A DNA stretch of 64,000 nt from SAR116 cluster bacterium AG-335-B03 (GCA_003282435.1 QBZG01000001.1:62001-126000); one strand, 5' to 3'; shown: positions 53,901-63,357, counted from the stretch's first letter. The notes: generated from the letters alone by a model not told the origin. A program made the numbers and translations.

Positions 53901-54635
53901 TTAGAGACCAGTGCTAAGACCACCATCTACAGCAACTACGGCGCCAGTCATGTAAGTATTACTAGTATTTAGTAACATTGAAATTATTGTATCTAATTCA
54001 TCAACAGTGGCAAATCTTTTGAGAGGTATTTTCTTTTTTAATAAGTCACCTGTTTCACCACCTAGTTGGTCTCTATTTATATCAGTCAAAATATATCCAG
54101 GTGCAAGTGCATTAACACAAATATTATATCTAGCTAATTCAATTGATTGAGATTTAGTAACTTGTATCAAAGCTGCTTTAGTAGCAGAATAGGCACCGAC
54201 ATATGCCAATGGTCTGTAGCCAAGCGTTGATGCTATATTAATGATTTTACCTCTTTTATTAATCATCATTTTAGGAATTACAGCATTTGATACGTTTAAT
54301 GAACCAAGTAAATTTGTATCAATAATATTAGATAAATCTGAATATTTTTCATTATGTAATAATTTAGTGTTAGCAATGCCTGCATTATTAATCAAACCAT
54401 ATAGATTAAAATCAGATAATTGTTTATTAACGTTAATCTCGTCTGTAATATCAAGTTCTAAAAATTGATGGTTAAACTGTTGATTGGGTAAATTAGAAAT
54501 AACCATTTCAAGATTATTTTTATTTCTTCCAATTCCTATAATTCTAAATCCGTCATTCGCAAGAACTTTAGCAAAATTAGCACCAAGTCCTCTACTTGCT
54601 CCAGTTATTAGAATAGTATCAAGTAAATCATTCAT
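53901..54635 (-). CDS. SDR family oxidoreductase
   Basis: Classical SDR of 244 residues: ILITGASRGLGANFAKVL, LINNAGIANT, NIASTLGYRPL, YSATKAALIQV (Tyr-Lys) and AVVAVDGGLSTGL at the end. It is read before the acyl-CoA dehydrogenase with a 16-nt gap. In the Pseudomonas levulinate (Lva) pathway an SDR also accompanies the kinase and ACAD; here the substrate might be the 3-hydroxyacyl product or a gluconate-like sugar acid. Confidence 0.87.
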   Translation of the reverse strand: MNDLLDTILITGASRGLGANFAKVLANDGFRIIGIGRNKNNLEMVISNLPNQQFNHQFLELDITDEINVNKQLSDFNLYGLINNAGIANTKLLHNEKYSDLSNIIDTNLLGSLNVSNAVIPKMMINKRGKIINIASTLGYRPLAYVGAYSATKAALIQVTKSQSIELARYNICVNALAPGYILTDINRDQLGGETGDLLKKKIPLKRFATVDELDTIISMLLNTSNTYMTGAVVAVDGGLSTGL

Positions 54636-54705
54636 TAATAAAATTACAATATAAATAAAATTAAGTTATACTTTTAAAAATTTATATGAGAATAAAAATT
54701 TTAAA

Positions 54706-55746
54706 ATGCTGGTTAAAAAAAATATTAATATATTAAACCATTGGATCAAAAAAAATACAACAATAGAAGCAGATATTTTGTGTATAAAAAAATTTGAAGC
54801 AGGTCAATCTAATCCTACTTATTTGTTAAAATCGGAACACAAAAATTTTGTATTAAGGTCTAAACCAACGGGTAAATTGTTACCTGGAGCACATCGCATT
54901 GATCGTGAATTTAAAGTCATGTCTTCTTTAGAAGCTTCAACTATACCAGTTCCTAAAATGTTTGGTTATTGTCAAGACGAAGATTTAATAGGTAGTGAAT
55001 TTTATATAATGGAGTATTTAGAAGGTAACAATGAAAATGACCCACTCCTGACGAATTACGAAGTTGACCAACGAGATAAAATTTATAGAAATAAGATAAA
55101 AATTTTAGCAGATTTAGCATCACTAAATTTAAAAGAAGTTGGCCTTGAAAAATTTGGTAGACCTGAAGGTTATCTAGAAAGACAAATTAACTTATGGATA
55201 AAACAATATAGAGCTTCACAAACTAAAAATATTGAAAGCATGGAATATTTGATAGAAAATATTCCTAAAAATATTCCAGAAGAAATAGGTATGCTCCCAC
55301 CATGTTTATTACACGGTGACTTTCGCTTAGATAATATGATATTAAAAATAAATAATGAATTTGGAAAAGTCATAGGATTATTAGATTGGGAGTTGTCCAC
55401 ATTATCAATACCTTTCATTGATTTATCTTATTGGACACTAATGTTAAAATTTGAAAAAGACTGGCCTATTGCAGGTATAGGTCGTTATGACAAATTATTA
55501 GCAAAATCAGGAATACCAGCTGAAGAAAATATTTTAGATACTTATTTAAATATTACTGGTTTAGATAAGCCTAAATATTGGAAATATTTATTAGCATTTA
55601 ATAGTTTTAGATTCACTGGAATTTTACAAGGTATAGCTAAGAGAGTAATCGACGGTAATAATACAGGTAATAATGGTTATGAGGTTGGAGAACAAGCTGA
55701 ACCTGTCGCTAAATTGGGCGCTCAAATACTTAAGGAATATTTGTGA
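54706..55746 (+). CDS. APH-family kinase, ACAD10/11 kinase-domain / LvaA-like
   Basis: A 346-residue phosphotransferase. FEAGQSNPTYLLKSEHKNFV, LLPGAHRIDREFKVMSSL and LLHGDFRLDNMILK with the catalytic Asp, then IGLLDWELSTLSIPFIDLSYW, follow the kinase domain of ACAD10/ACAD11 closely. That domain, like LvaA, phosphorylates the 4-hydroxyl of 4-hydroxyacyl-CoA so that the acyl-CoA dehydrogenase-like partner can eliminate phosphate. The partner candidate is at 52685. The gene diverges from the SDR and its 3' end overlaps the YbfB-like MFS gene by 17 nt. Confidence 0.88.
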   Translation: MLVKKNINILNHWIKKNTTIEADILCIKKFEAGQSNPTYLLKSEHKNFVLRSKPTGKLLPGAHRIDREFKVMSSLEASTIPVPKMFGYCQDEDLIGSEFYIMEYLEGNNENDPLLTNYEVDQRDKIYRNKIKILADLASLNLKEVGLEKFGRPEGYLERQINLWIKQYRASQTKNIESMEYLIENIPKNIPEEIGMLPPCLLHGDFRLDNMILKINNEFGKVIGLLDWELSTLSIPFIDLSYWTLMLKFEKDWPIAGIGRYDKLLAKSGIPAEENILDTYLNITGLDKPKYWKYLLAFNSFRFTGILQGIAKRVIDGNNTGNNGYEVGEQAEPVAKLGAQILKEYL

Positions 55747-56911
55747 ACTTACTTGGTATATATCTTACGGGGTTAATCATCAAAAATGATGCAATAAATA
55801 GTGAAACAGATGATATCGACAGAGCTATTTTATAAGAAAAAAACAAATCTATAATTACGCCCCCAAAATAAGGTCCAATCATTTGACCCACGCCAAAAGA
55901 TGATGTGAGTATAGCTGTTGAAACTCTGATTGATCCATTATATCTAGTTTGTCCCTCCAACAAGGCTAAAGCAGTTATTGGAATAAAAGTAGAACCCAAT
56001 AGAATAGATGCTAAAATAATTCCAAACTTATCCTCTATTATTACAGGCATTAATATACCAAAACCCATAATCGCACAGGCTAAGAAAAGGGCTATGTCGT
56101 TTCCAATTTTTTTACCAAACCAAGGCCACAATATTACCATTGGAATACCAGCTAGACCTACTAAAAGCCAAACATATGTTTCAGTAGTTTCTAACCCTAC
56201 AGTTTCTCTTGCCATAGTTGATATAAAAGTACCTAAAATCACATATCCAAAACCGTAAAGCCCGTAGGATAAAGTAATTAAACTAAAACTTACATTATTA
56301 CTTGTTTCAGATTTGATTATTGTTGCACCCACAACAGTTTCATTAGGGGTATAACGAAAAATGGGTATTGCTAATATCATTGATAAAATAGTAACTCCAA
56401 TCCATAAATCATTCCAAGCAAATCCAAAATTTCCCAAAAGAGATACTAAAATTGAAGATAAGACAATTCCAAAACCAACACCCATAAAATGGGAAGTACT
56501 TAGCGATTTTTTCCCAAGTAATTGCATAGAAGGAAGAATTAACGCTGTAGCAAAAATTAAAACAAATGCACTAGATATGCCGGCAAAAAATCGAATAACA
56601 ATAAAAATTATTATATCATTACTTAAACTCATTAATAATGTGGTCAGTAAGGAAATAACAATAGATGTAAAAAAAACAAATTTAATTTTTTTCTTAAATA
56701 TTGGTAAGATAGATAGTAATGATCCGCATAAATAACCAAAAAAATTCCATGAGGCTATTAAACCTCCTTTAGTCTTACTTATATTCAATTCCTCCAACAT
56801 ATAAGGCAAGATTGGTGTATAACTAAATCTTCCAATACCAACGGCTAATGCAAGAGCAGCTGTGCCAGTCAAAATTAATATTAAAACTTCAAGGTTAAGT
56901 TTATTTTCCAA
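55730..56911 (-). CDS. YbfB/YjiJ-family MFS transporter
   Basis: A 393-residue carrier with about 12 helices. ALALAVGIGRFSYTPILPYM in helix 1 and IASWNFFGYLCGSLL in helix 2 are the YbfB/YjiJ signature. The substrate is unknown. It is convergent with the APH kinase, overlapping it by 17 nt, and diverges from the crotonase operon across 139 nt, so it could carry a substrate of either catabolic module. Confidence 0.88.
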   Translation of the reverse strand: MENKLNLEVLILILTGTAALALAVGIGRFSYTPILPYMLEELNISKTKGGLIASWNFFGYLCGSLLSILPIFKKKIKFVFFTSIVISLLTTLLMSLSNDIIIFIVIRFFAGISSAFVLIFATALILPSMQLLGKKSLSTSHFMGVGFGIVLSSILVSLLGNFGFAWNDLWIGVTILSMILAIPIFRYTPNETVVGATIIKSETSNNVSFSLITLSYGLYGFGYVILGTFISTMARETVGLETTETYVWLLVGLAGIPMVILWPWFGKKIGNDIALFLACAIMGFGILMPVIIEDKFGIILASILLGSTFIPITALALLEGQTRYNGSIRVSTAILTSSFGVGQMIGPYFGGVIIDLFFSYKIALSISSVSLFIASFLMINPVRYIPSKFTNIP

Positions 56912-57050
56912 AATAAAATTCTTATGTAATTTCTTTCGTAGTATTTAGATATTAAGTAAAACAATCAACATAAATAAGATTATTAATTGACCAGAAATGT
57001 AAATTTGTTTCATATATACATAAAAAATTATATTAAGATGGAAAAAGTAA
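56912..57050. promoter_or_regulatory. Divergent promoter region, MFS / crotonase operon
   Basis: This 139-nt region separates two divergent genes. A possible plus-strand -35 (TTGACC, 56987-56992) is followed 18 nt later by CATATA (57011-57016), a weak -10. No palindrome of note was seen. Confidence 0.25.
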
Positions 57051-57830
57051 ATGCAGAAACTTTTCAATATAACTAATGAGACCGACCACATCGTCAAAAT
57101 TGAGTTGGCTAATGGAAAAAAACACAACCCATTATCTTTAGAATTAATCAAAGAACTAACAAACTCTCTAATACAAATTTCATCACAAAAGAAATTAAAA
57201 GTTTTAATCATATCTTCTGAAGGACCAGGATTTTCTGCTGGTCATGATCTAGATGAATTAAGAAAAAATCGAAACAATAAGAAATTTTTTAACGAATTAT
57301 TCAATGAATGTTCAAATTTAATGCAAACAATCATGAACTTGCCCCAACCAGTTATAGCTGAAGTTTGTGGTATTGCAGCTGCAGCAGGATGCCAATTAGT
57401 GGCGAGCTGTGATTTAGCAGTTGCATCTGAACAGGCTAGTTTTATGACGCCAGGAGTAAATATTGGTTTATTTTGTTCAACACCGATGGTAGCAGTTTCC
57501 AGAAATCTTAGCAGAAAAAAAATTATGGAGATGCTTCTGACTGGAGAAAAACTTAGTGCAAAAGACGCAGTTGATTTTGGTTTAATAAATCATTGTGTTC
57601 CTGTTGATCAACTTCATCAGAAAACACTAACTATTGCAAATATAATAGCTTCAAAACCTTTATCTACTGTGAAAATTGGTAAAGAGGCTTTTTACAAGCA
57701 AGTGGAGATGCCAATTGATGAGGCTTATAAGTATACTTCTGAGGTTATGGCTATGAATATGATGGAAAAAGACGCATATGAAGGCATTAGTGCTTTTTTA
57801 GATAAAAGATCACCTTCATGGAATGAGTAA
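57051..57830 (+). CDS. Enoyl-CoA hydratase/isomerase family protein, ECHDC3-like
   Basis: Crotonase-fold protein of 259 residues with GFSAGHDLDEL, GIAAAAGCQLVASCDLAVAS and FMTPGVNIGLFCSTPMV, closely resembling eukaryotic ECHDC3. The two Glu residues that serve classical hydratases (in GGGCEL and QPEI) are here Gln (GCQL) and Gly (TPGV), so it may not be a normal 2-enoyl-CoA hydratase. It opens the plus-strand catabolic run. Methacrylyl-CoA hydration is the missing step between the isobutyryl-CoA dehydrogenase and HIBCH genes, but this protein is a doubtful candidate for it because of the missing residues. Confidence 0.85.
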   Translation: MQKLFNITNETDHIVKIELANGKKHNPLSLELIKELTNSLIQISSQKKLKVLIISSEGPGFSAGHDLDELRKNRNNKKFFNELFNECSNLMQTIMNLPQPVIAEVCGIAAAAGCQLVASCDLAVASEQASFMTPGVNIGLFCSTPMVAVSRNLSRKKIMEMLLTGEKLSAKDAVDFGLINHCVPVDQLHQKTLTIANIIASKPLSTVKIGKEAFYKQVEMPIDEAYKYTSEVMAMNMMEKDAYEGISAFLDKRSPSWNE

Positions 57831-57874
57831 AAAATTGATAATATATATATTTTGAATTTCAAAAAGGTAAATTT

Positions 57875-59470
57875 ATGTCTAAAGTATTCGATTTTATCGT
57901 AGTAGGTGCAGGCACAGCTGGATGCCTTCTTGCTAATCGATTGTCTGCTAATGGAAGGTTTTCTGTAGCTTTATTGGAAGCAGGAGGAAGTGACAACTAC
58001 CATTGGGTTCATATTCCTGTAGGTTATTTATATTGTATGGGAAACAAAAGAACAGATTGGTTATACAAAACAACTTCACAAAAAGGTTTAAATGGTAGAG
58101 CTTTAAATTATCCAAGAGGTAAGGTCATGGGTGGTTGTTCATCAATAAATGGTATGATTTATATGAGAGGACAGGCAAATGATTATGATCAGTGGAGGCA
58201 AATGGGTAATGATGGTTGGAGTTGGGATGATGTTCTCCCTTACTTCAAAAATATGGAAGATAGCTATGAAGGAGAAAATAAATTTCATGGTGCAGGTGGA
58301 GAATGGAAGGTAAATCAACAAAGACTATCTTGGAATATTTTAGATAGTTTTCAAGAAGCTACTGTAGAAGCTGGAATACCTAAAGTAGACGATTTCAACG
58401 AAGGCAACAATTTTGGAGTTTCATATTTTAAAGTTAATCAAAATTCTGGGTTTAGATGGAATACAGTTAAGGCATTTATAAAACCAATAAAAAATAGAAA
58501 AAATTTGCATGTAATTAGTCAATGTGAAGTAAATAAATTAATTTTAGAAAATAATAAAATTAAAGGGGTAGAAGTTACACGAAATGGGAAAATTGAAGAT
58601 ATTTTTGTAAATAAAGAAATAATATTATCTGCTGGCTCAATTGGTTCACCTAAAATCTTAGAGTTGTCTGGTATAGGAAATCCTAACTTGCTCTCTGATT
58701 TAGGTATTGAAACCAAAGTAAAAAGCCCAAATGTTGGTGAAAATCTTCAAGATCATCTTCAATTAAGAGTAATATATCAATTAGAAAATGCACAAACTCT
58801 AAATCAAAAAGCTAATTCTTTATTAGGTAAAATTGCTATAGGTTTAGAATACGCTCTTAAAAGAACTGGTCCTATGTCTATGGCTCCTAGTCAATTAGGT
58901 ATATTCGCAATGTCAGACAAATCTTATGAAACGCCTAATCTTCAATTTCACGTGCAACCATTATCTTTAGACAAATTTGGAGATCCACTGCATGACTTTC
59001 CAGGTCTTACAGCGAGTGTATGTAATCTAAATCCGCAGAGTAGAGGAAGTGTCCATATTACATCAAAAGATCCTAAAATTGCACCGTCCATTGATCCAAA
59101 TTACTTGTCTGAAGAACAAGATAAACTTGTAGCGGCCCAATCTATAGAATTAGCAAGAAAAATTATCACTCAACCTGCAATGAAAAAATATAATCCAAAA
59201 GAATATGCGCCAGGAATTCAGTTTCAGTCGGAAGATGAATTAAAAAAAGTTGCTGGTGATATTGGTACTACTATTTTTCATCCAGTAGGAACATGTGGTA
59301 TGGGCCCAGGCACTTCTTCAGTAACAGATAGTAATTTAAAAGTTAGGGGTGTAGAGGGGTTAAGAATTGCAGATGCGTCTATTATGCCTACTATTACTTC
59401 TGGCAACACGAATGCCCCAACACTGATGATTGCTGAAAAAGCATCAGAAATAATCTTGAACTCAAATTAA
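57875..59470 (+). CDS. GMC-family FAD-dependent alcohol dehydrogenase/oxidase
   Basis: A 531-residue flavoprotein: DFIVVGAGTAGCLLANRLS (FAD fold), PRGKVMGGCSSINGMIYMRG (GMC signature 1), LSAGSIGSPKILELSGIG (signature 2), and a C-terminal FHPVGTCGMG His with TSGNTNAP Asn. It resembles choline, polyethylene-glycol and aliphatic alcohol dehydrogenases (AlkJ-like). The substrate is unknown; an alcohol that feeds the acyl-CoA genes downstream is plausible. It is 44 nt after the crotonase gene. Confidence 0.9.
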   Translation: MSKVFDFIVVGAGTAGCLLANRLSANGRFSVALLEAGGSDNYHWVHIPVGYLYCMGNKRTDWLYKTTSQKGLNGRALNYPRGKVMGGCSSINGMIYMRGQANDYDQWRQMGNDGWSWDDVLPYFKNMEDSYEGENKFHGAGGEWKVNQQRLSWNILDSFQEATVEAGIPKVDDFNEGNNFGVSYFKVNQNSGFRWNTVKAFIKPIKNRKNLHVISQCEVNKLILENNKIKGVEVTRNGKIEDIFVNKEIILSAGSIGSPKILELSGIGNPNLLSDLGIETKVKSPNVGENLQDHLQLRVIYQLENAQTLNQKANSLLGKIAIGLEYALKRTGPMSMAPSQLGIFAMSDKSYETPNLQFHVQPLSLDKFGDPLHDFPGLTASVCNLNPQSRGSVHITSKDPKIAPSIDPNYLSEEQDKLVAAQSIELARKIITQPAMKKYNPKEYAPGIQFQSEDELKKVAGDIGTTIFHPVGTCGMGPGTSSVTDSNLKVRGVEGLRIADASIMPTITSGNTNAPTLMIAEKASEIILNSN

Positions 59471-59510
59471 ATATAATATCTATTTGATATGGAAGTTAAG
59501 AGGTAGAAAA

Positions 59511-60653
59511 ATGAATTTTGAATACAACGAAGACCAATTAGCTATAAAAGATATGGCAAAGGGTTTTTCTGAAACTGAGCTTATGCCTTATGCTGCTGAT
59601 TGGGATCAAAACGAGATATTTCCAGTAGAGACATTAAAAAAAGCTGCTGAGCTAGGTTTGGCAGCAATATATGTGAACGAATCACATGGAGGTTCGGGTC
59701 TAAGTAGATTAGATGCTGCGATTATATTTGAAGAACTATCAAGAGGGTGCGTCTCTACGGCTGCATATATATCGATACACAATATGGTAACATGGATGAT
59801 AGATGCGCATGGATCAGATGCTATAAAAGAAAGATTTATAAATAAATTATCTACAATGGAAATTATGTCTAGTTACTGTTTAACTGAACCAGGTTCTGGA
59901 TCAGATGCTGTGGCTTTAAAAACGAGTGCCTCGAAAAAAGGGAACAGTCACTATATATTAAATGGGTCCAAAAGTTTTATATCGGGTGGTCCTACTAGTG
60001 ATGTTTTTGCTGTCATGTGCCGTACAGGTGAAGAAGGAGCAAATGGAGTTTCTTGTCTGCTAGTAGAAAAAGGAACAAAAGGTTTATCATTTGGAAAACA
60101 AGAAAAAAAAATGGGATGGAATAGTCAGCATACATCCATGGTTAATTTTGATAATTGTGAAATTCCAATTGATAACTTAGTTGGGAATGAGGGAGATGGA
60201 TTTAAAATAGCAATGAAAGGTCTTGATGGAGGTAGAGTGAATATTGCAGCTTGTTCATTGGGTGGAGCAAGAGCAGCTTTAGAAGCATCAATTAGCTACT
60301 CGGCAGAAAGGAAGCAATTTGGAAAATCTATTGATCAATTTCAAGTAACTCAATTCAAGTTAGCAGATATGGCAACCGAATTAGAAGCAGCTAGATTAAT
60401 GGTTTTAAGAGCTGCGCGTAGTCTTGATACTCATGATAGTAAAGCTACTAAACTTTGCGCTATGGCCAAAAGATATGCAACTGATATTTGTTCTGAAATA
60501 TGTGATATGGCACTCCAAATTCATGGTGGTTATGGGTATTTAAAAGACTTTCCTTTAGAGAGACTAGTAAGAGATTTAAGGGTGCATCAGATATTAGAAG
60601 GAACAAATGAAATAATGAGAGTAATTATTTCAAGAGACTTAAAAAGTAATTAA
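59511..60653 (+). CDS. Isobutyryl-CoA dehydrogenase-like (ACAD8 type)
   Basis: Acyl-CoA dehydrogenase of 380 residues. I use the ATG at 59511 with AGAGG upstream rather than the frame from 59484. It shows SSYCLTEPGSGSDAVALKTS, SFISGGPTSDVFAVMCR and RVHQILEGTNEIMRVIISRD, with the catalytic Glu of ILEGTNE in place. The end is very close to ACAD8. It oxidises isobutyryl-CoA to methacrylyl-CoA in valine degradation. It is followed 22 nt later by 3-hydroxyisobutyryl-CoA hydrolase, consistent with that role. Confidence 0.88.
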   Translation: MNFEYNEDQLAIKDMAKGFSETELMPYAADWDQNEIFPVETLKKAAELGLAAIYVNESHGGSGLSRLDAAIIFEELSRGCVSTAAYISIHNMVTWMIDAHGSDAIKERFINKLSTMEIMSSYCLTEPGSGSDAVALKTSASKKGNSHYILNGSKSFISGGPTSDVFAVMCRTGEEGANGVSCLLVEKGTKGLSFGKQEKKMGWNSQHTSMVNFDNCEIPIDNLVGNEGDGFKIAMKGLDGGRVNIAACSLGGARAALEASISYSAERKQFGKSIDQFQVTQFKLADMATELEAARLMVLRAARSLDTHDSKATKLCAMAKRYATDICSEICDMALQIHGGYGYLKDFPLERLVRDLRVHQILEGTNEIMRVIISRDLKSN

Positions 60654-60675
60654 ATTAATAAAGGATAAATTAACA

Positions 60676-61755
60676 ATGTCAGAAGAAGTTATATTTACTG
60701 AAGAAAATGGGATTGGAATAATAACCTTAAACAGGCCAGATAGATTGAATGCCCTAACTTATCCAATGGTTCAAAAAATAAATAAATATCTAAACTCTTG
60801 GGAAATAAGTGAACACATAAATTGTATAATCATTGAGGGAGCAGGTGATAAATCATTTTGTGCAGGTGGTGATGTTATTAAATTAAGAAAAGAAGTCTTA
60901 GAAGATGGAGGCCCACCCACTAACTTATCCCAGTCATTTTTTTATGATGAATACACTTTAAATTTTAAAATTAGTAATTTTAAAAAACCATTTATATCAT
61001 TAATAAATGGATACACCATGGGTGGTGGAGTAGGAGTATCAATGCACGGAAGTCACGTTGTAGCATCTGAAAAGACTATGTTTGCAATGCCTGAAACAGC
61101 TATTGGTTTGTTTCCTGATGTGGGAGGTGGATGGTTGTTAGGTCAGTTGGATAAAGGAATAGGAGCTTGGCTGTCTCTAGTTGGGGCAAGAATTAAAGCA
61201 TATGATCTTATGAAACTTAAGCTCATAACTCACTATGTTTCTTCAAGTGAAATAGGAAATTTAAAAAAAATGTTAATTTCTTCTTCACCAAGTACTAATG
61301 ACAAAGTTGATAGTATAATTAATAGCCTCTCTTCAAATCCAAATTCAGAAGACAGTGTCTTAATAACAAATGAAAATATTATTAAGGATGCATTTTCATT
61401 TGATACAATTGAACAAATTTTTGAAAAATGTGAATCTCTCTCAATAACTGGAAATGAATTCTTAAATGCTCAATTCGAAGAATTAAAACATAAATCACCT
61501 ACATCATTAAAAATTTCTTTAAAGCAAATTAGAGATGCTAGTAAAATGACTCTAAAGGATGAATTGATAATGGAATATAGAATGGTTCAGCGTTGTCTGG
61601 AGATTGGTGATTTTTTTGAGGGTGTTAGATCAATGCTCGTTGATAAAGACAGAAAACCAAACTGGCAACCGTCTAATATTAAGGATGTTGATGAAGGTAG
61701 AGTTAATAAATTTTTTGAAGTGTTAGGAAATTTAGATTTAGTTTTAACAAATTAG
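60676..61755 (+). CDS. 3-hydroxyisobutyryl-CoA hydrolase
   Basis: Crotonase-fold thioesterase of 359 residues (HIBCH size, longer than hydratases). It has LNRPDRLNALTYPMVQKI, KSFCAGGDV, LINGYTMGGGVGVSMHGSH and FAMPETAIGLFPDVGGGWLL with the Glu and Asp needed for hydrolysis, and a C-terminal cover domain. It releases 3-hydroxyisobutyrate from its CoA ester in valine catabolism, which protects the cell from toxic methacrylyl-CoA. It is flanked by ACAD8-like and thiolase genes. Confidence 0.92.
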   Translation: MSEEVIFTEENGIGIITLNRPDRLNALTYPMVQKINKYLNSWEISEHINCIIIEGAGDKSFCAGGDVIKLRKEVLEDGGPPTNLSQSFFYDEYTLNFKISNFKKPFISLINGYTMGGGVGVSMHGSHVVASEKTMFAMPETAIGLFPDVGGGWLLGQLDKGIGAWLSLVGARIKAYDLMKLKLITHYVSSSEIGNLKKMLISSSPSTNDKVDSIINSLSSNPNSEDSVLITNENIIKDAFSFDTIEQIFEKCESLSITGNEFLNAQFEELKHKSPTSLKISLKQIRDASKMTLKDELIMEYRMVQRCLEIGDFFEGVRSMLVDKDRKPNWQPSNIKDVDEGRVNKFFEVLGNLDLVLTN

Positions 61756-61783
61756 AATAGAGATTATCTTGGAGGAAAGTATT

Positions 61784-62956
61784 ATGAATGATGTGTATAT
61801 AATGTCTGCAAACAGATCTGCAATTGGTGGATTTGGGGGTACACTGAAGAGTTTTTGCCCGGTAGATCTGGGTACTTTGGTCGCTAAAGATGCAATTGCA
61901 AGATCTGGGTATGATGCTGACGAGGTTGAACACGCTGTTTTTGGGAATGTAATTCATACTGAGCCGAGAGATATGTACGTAAGTAGAGTTATAGCTCTTC
62001 AAGCTGGTATGAGTAAAGAATCCGCTGCGTTAACAGTAAATAGACTTTGTGGCTCAGGACTTCAGGCTATTGTAAGTGCTATTCAACTATTAATATTAGG
62101 AGATGCGAAAATATCAATAGCTGGGGGTGTAGAAGTTATGTCTAATGGGGCACATATCGTAGAAGGGTTTCGTTGGGGATCAAGAATGGGAGACGGAAAA
62201 GTTCATGATATGATGCTCGGTGCATTACATGATCCATTTGGTCATGGTCATATGGGTATTACGGCTGAAAATATATCAAGCAGATATCAAATTAGTAGAG
62301 ACATGCAAGATCAATTTGCTTTAAGTAGTCAACAAAGGGCTAGCAAGGCAATTGATAATGGATCTTTTAAAGAGCAAATATTACCAATTGAAATAAAAAC
62401 TAGAAAAGGAATTGAAATTTTTGAAACAGATGAACATCCAAAGCCAGATACTAGCATAGATACTTTATCTAGTCTGAGAACGGCTTTTAAAAAAGATGGA
62501 GTGGTTACAGCTGGTAATGCTTCTGGAATTAATGATGGTGCATCAGCCTTGATCCTTGCTAATGAAGATAAGGCAAAAAAAGGTACGCCATTAGCCAGGA
62601 TTGTTTCGTACGGATTTGGTGGTGTTGACCCTGATGAAATGGGTATGGGACCAGTTCCAGCTTCAAAAATGGCATTAAACAAAGCAGGGTTAAATATATC
62701 AGATTTAGATTTAATTGAATCAAATGAAGCATTTGCAGCTCAAGCATGTGCTGTTAATAAACAATTAGGCCTAGACCCTGAAATTGTAAATGTGAATGGC
62801 GGTGCAATTGCCCTAGGTCATCCAGTAGGCGCAACGGGAGCAATAATTATGACAAAACTTGTTTATGAATTAAGAAAGCGTAAAGGTAAATATGGTCTTG
62901 CAACTATGTGTATTGGTGGAGGTCAAGGAATAGCAGTAATTATAGAGGCCTTGTAA
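61784..62956 (+). CDS. Acetyl-CoA C-acyltransferase (beta-ketothiolase)
   Basis: Thiolase of 390 residues starting at the ATG 61784 behind GGAGGAAAG. The nucleophile Cys lies in VNRLCGSGLQAIVSA, the His in ALGHPVGATGA and the second Cys in TMCIGGGQGIAV. NGAHIVEGFRWGSRMGDG is typical of BktB/PhaA-like thiolases. It cleaves or forms 3-ketoacyl-CoA; acetoacetyl-CoA from the synthetase at 41.2 kb could be one substrate. Its neighbours point to branched-chain acid catabolism. Confidence 0.93.
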   Translation: MNDVYIMSANRSAIGGFGGTLKSFCPVDLGTLVAKDAIARSGYDADEVEHAVFGNVIHTEPRDMYVSRVIALQAGMSKESAALTVNRLCGSGLQAIVSAIQLLILGDAKISIAGGVEVMSNGAHIVEGFRWGSRMGDGKVHDMMLGALHDPFGHGHMGITAENISSRYQISRDMQDQFALSSQQRASKAIDNGSFKEQILPIEIKTRKGIEIFETDEHPKPDTSIDTLSSLRTAFKKDGVVTAGNASGINDGASALILANEDKAKKGTPLARIVSYGFGGVDPDEMGMGPVPASKMALNKAGLNISDLDLIESNEAFAAQACAVNKQLGLDPEIVNVNGGAIALGHPVGATGAIIMTKLVYELRKRKGKYGLATMCIGGGQGIAVIIEAL

Positions 62957-62960
62957 ACAA

Positions 62961-63263
62961 GTGTCTTTCGAATGCATTTCTATAAAAGAAGCAAAAAATC
63001 TTATTAAAAATGATGATTTAATCTTAATTGATATAAGAGATCACAACTCATTTTTAAAAGGTCATATTGAAAAGGCTATTCATGTTGAAGATTTAAATAT
63101 CGATAAATTTCTCCAAGATAAAGATAAAAATGAAACAATTTTGATTTACTGTTATCATGGTCATTCAAGTCAATCTGCTGCAAATTTTTTTAGTCATCAT
63201 GGATTTAAAAATGTTTTTAGTATGGATGAGGGTTATTCGGGTTGGATAACCCATAACACTTAA
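62961..63263 (+). CDS. glpE: GlpE-like rhodanese (thiosulfate sulfurtransferase)
   Basis: Single-domain rhodanese of 100 residues: DLILIDIRDHNSFLKGHI, and the active-site loop IYCYHGHSSQSAANF with Cys as persulfide carrier (CYHGxSSQ is the GlpE form). It transfers sulfur from thiosulfate to cyanide or thiol acceptors. The start is GTG, 4 nt after the thiolase stop, so it is probably co-transcribed with the catabolic genes although its function is unrelated. Confidence 0.88.
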   Translation: MSFECISIKEAKNLIKNDDLILIDIRDHNSFLKGHIEKAIHVEDLNIDKFLQDKDKNETILIYCYHGHSSQSAANFFSHHGFKNVFSMDEGYSGWITHNT

Positions 63264-63357
63264 AATTTTTATATAAAGTAATATTTCTTTAACTTGTCTA
63301 TATTATAATAAGTATTATATTGAGATAAAAATCCGAATAAAATATAAGAGGTTAAAA

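Noticed and set aside
55905-56735. Plus-strand frames of 117 and 124 codons
   Set aside because: Antisense images of the YbfB-like transporter helices.
56945-57211. Minus-strand frame of 88 codons
   Set aside because: It is mostly antisense to the crotonase gene, with low-complexity hydrophobic sequence and no ribosome site.
61703-62002. Minus-strand frame of 99 codons
   Set aside because: Antisense to the well-supported thiolase gene, with no recognisable motif.
63304-63319. TATAAT-AAGT-ATTATA palindrome considered as an operator
   Set aside because: Pure AT and of a kind expected by chance in this composition; half of it may simply be a -10 element.
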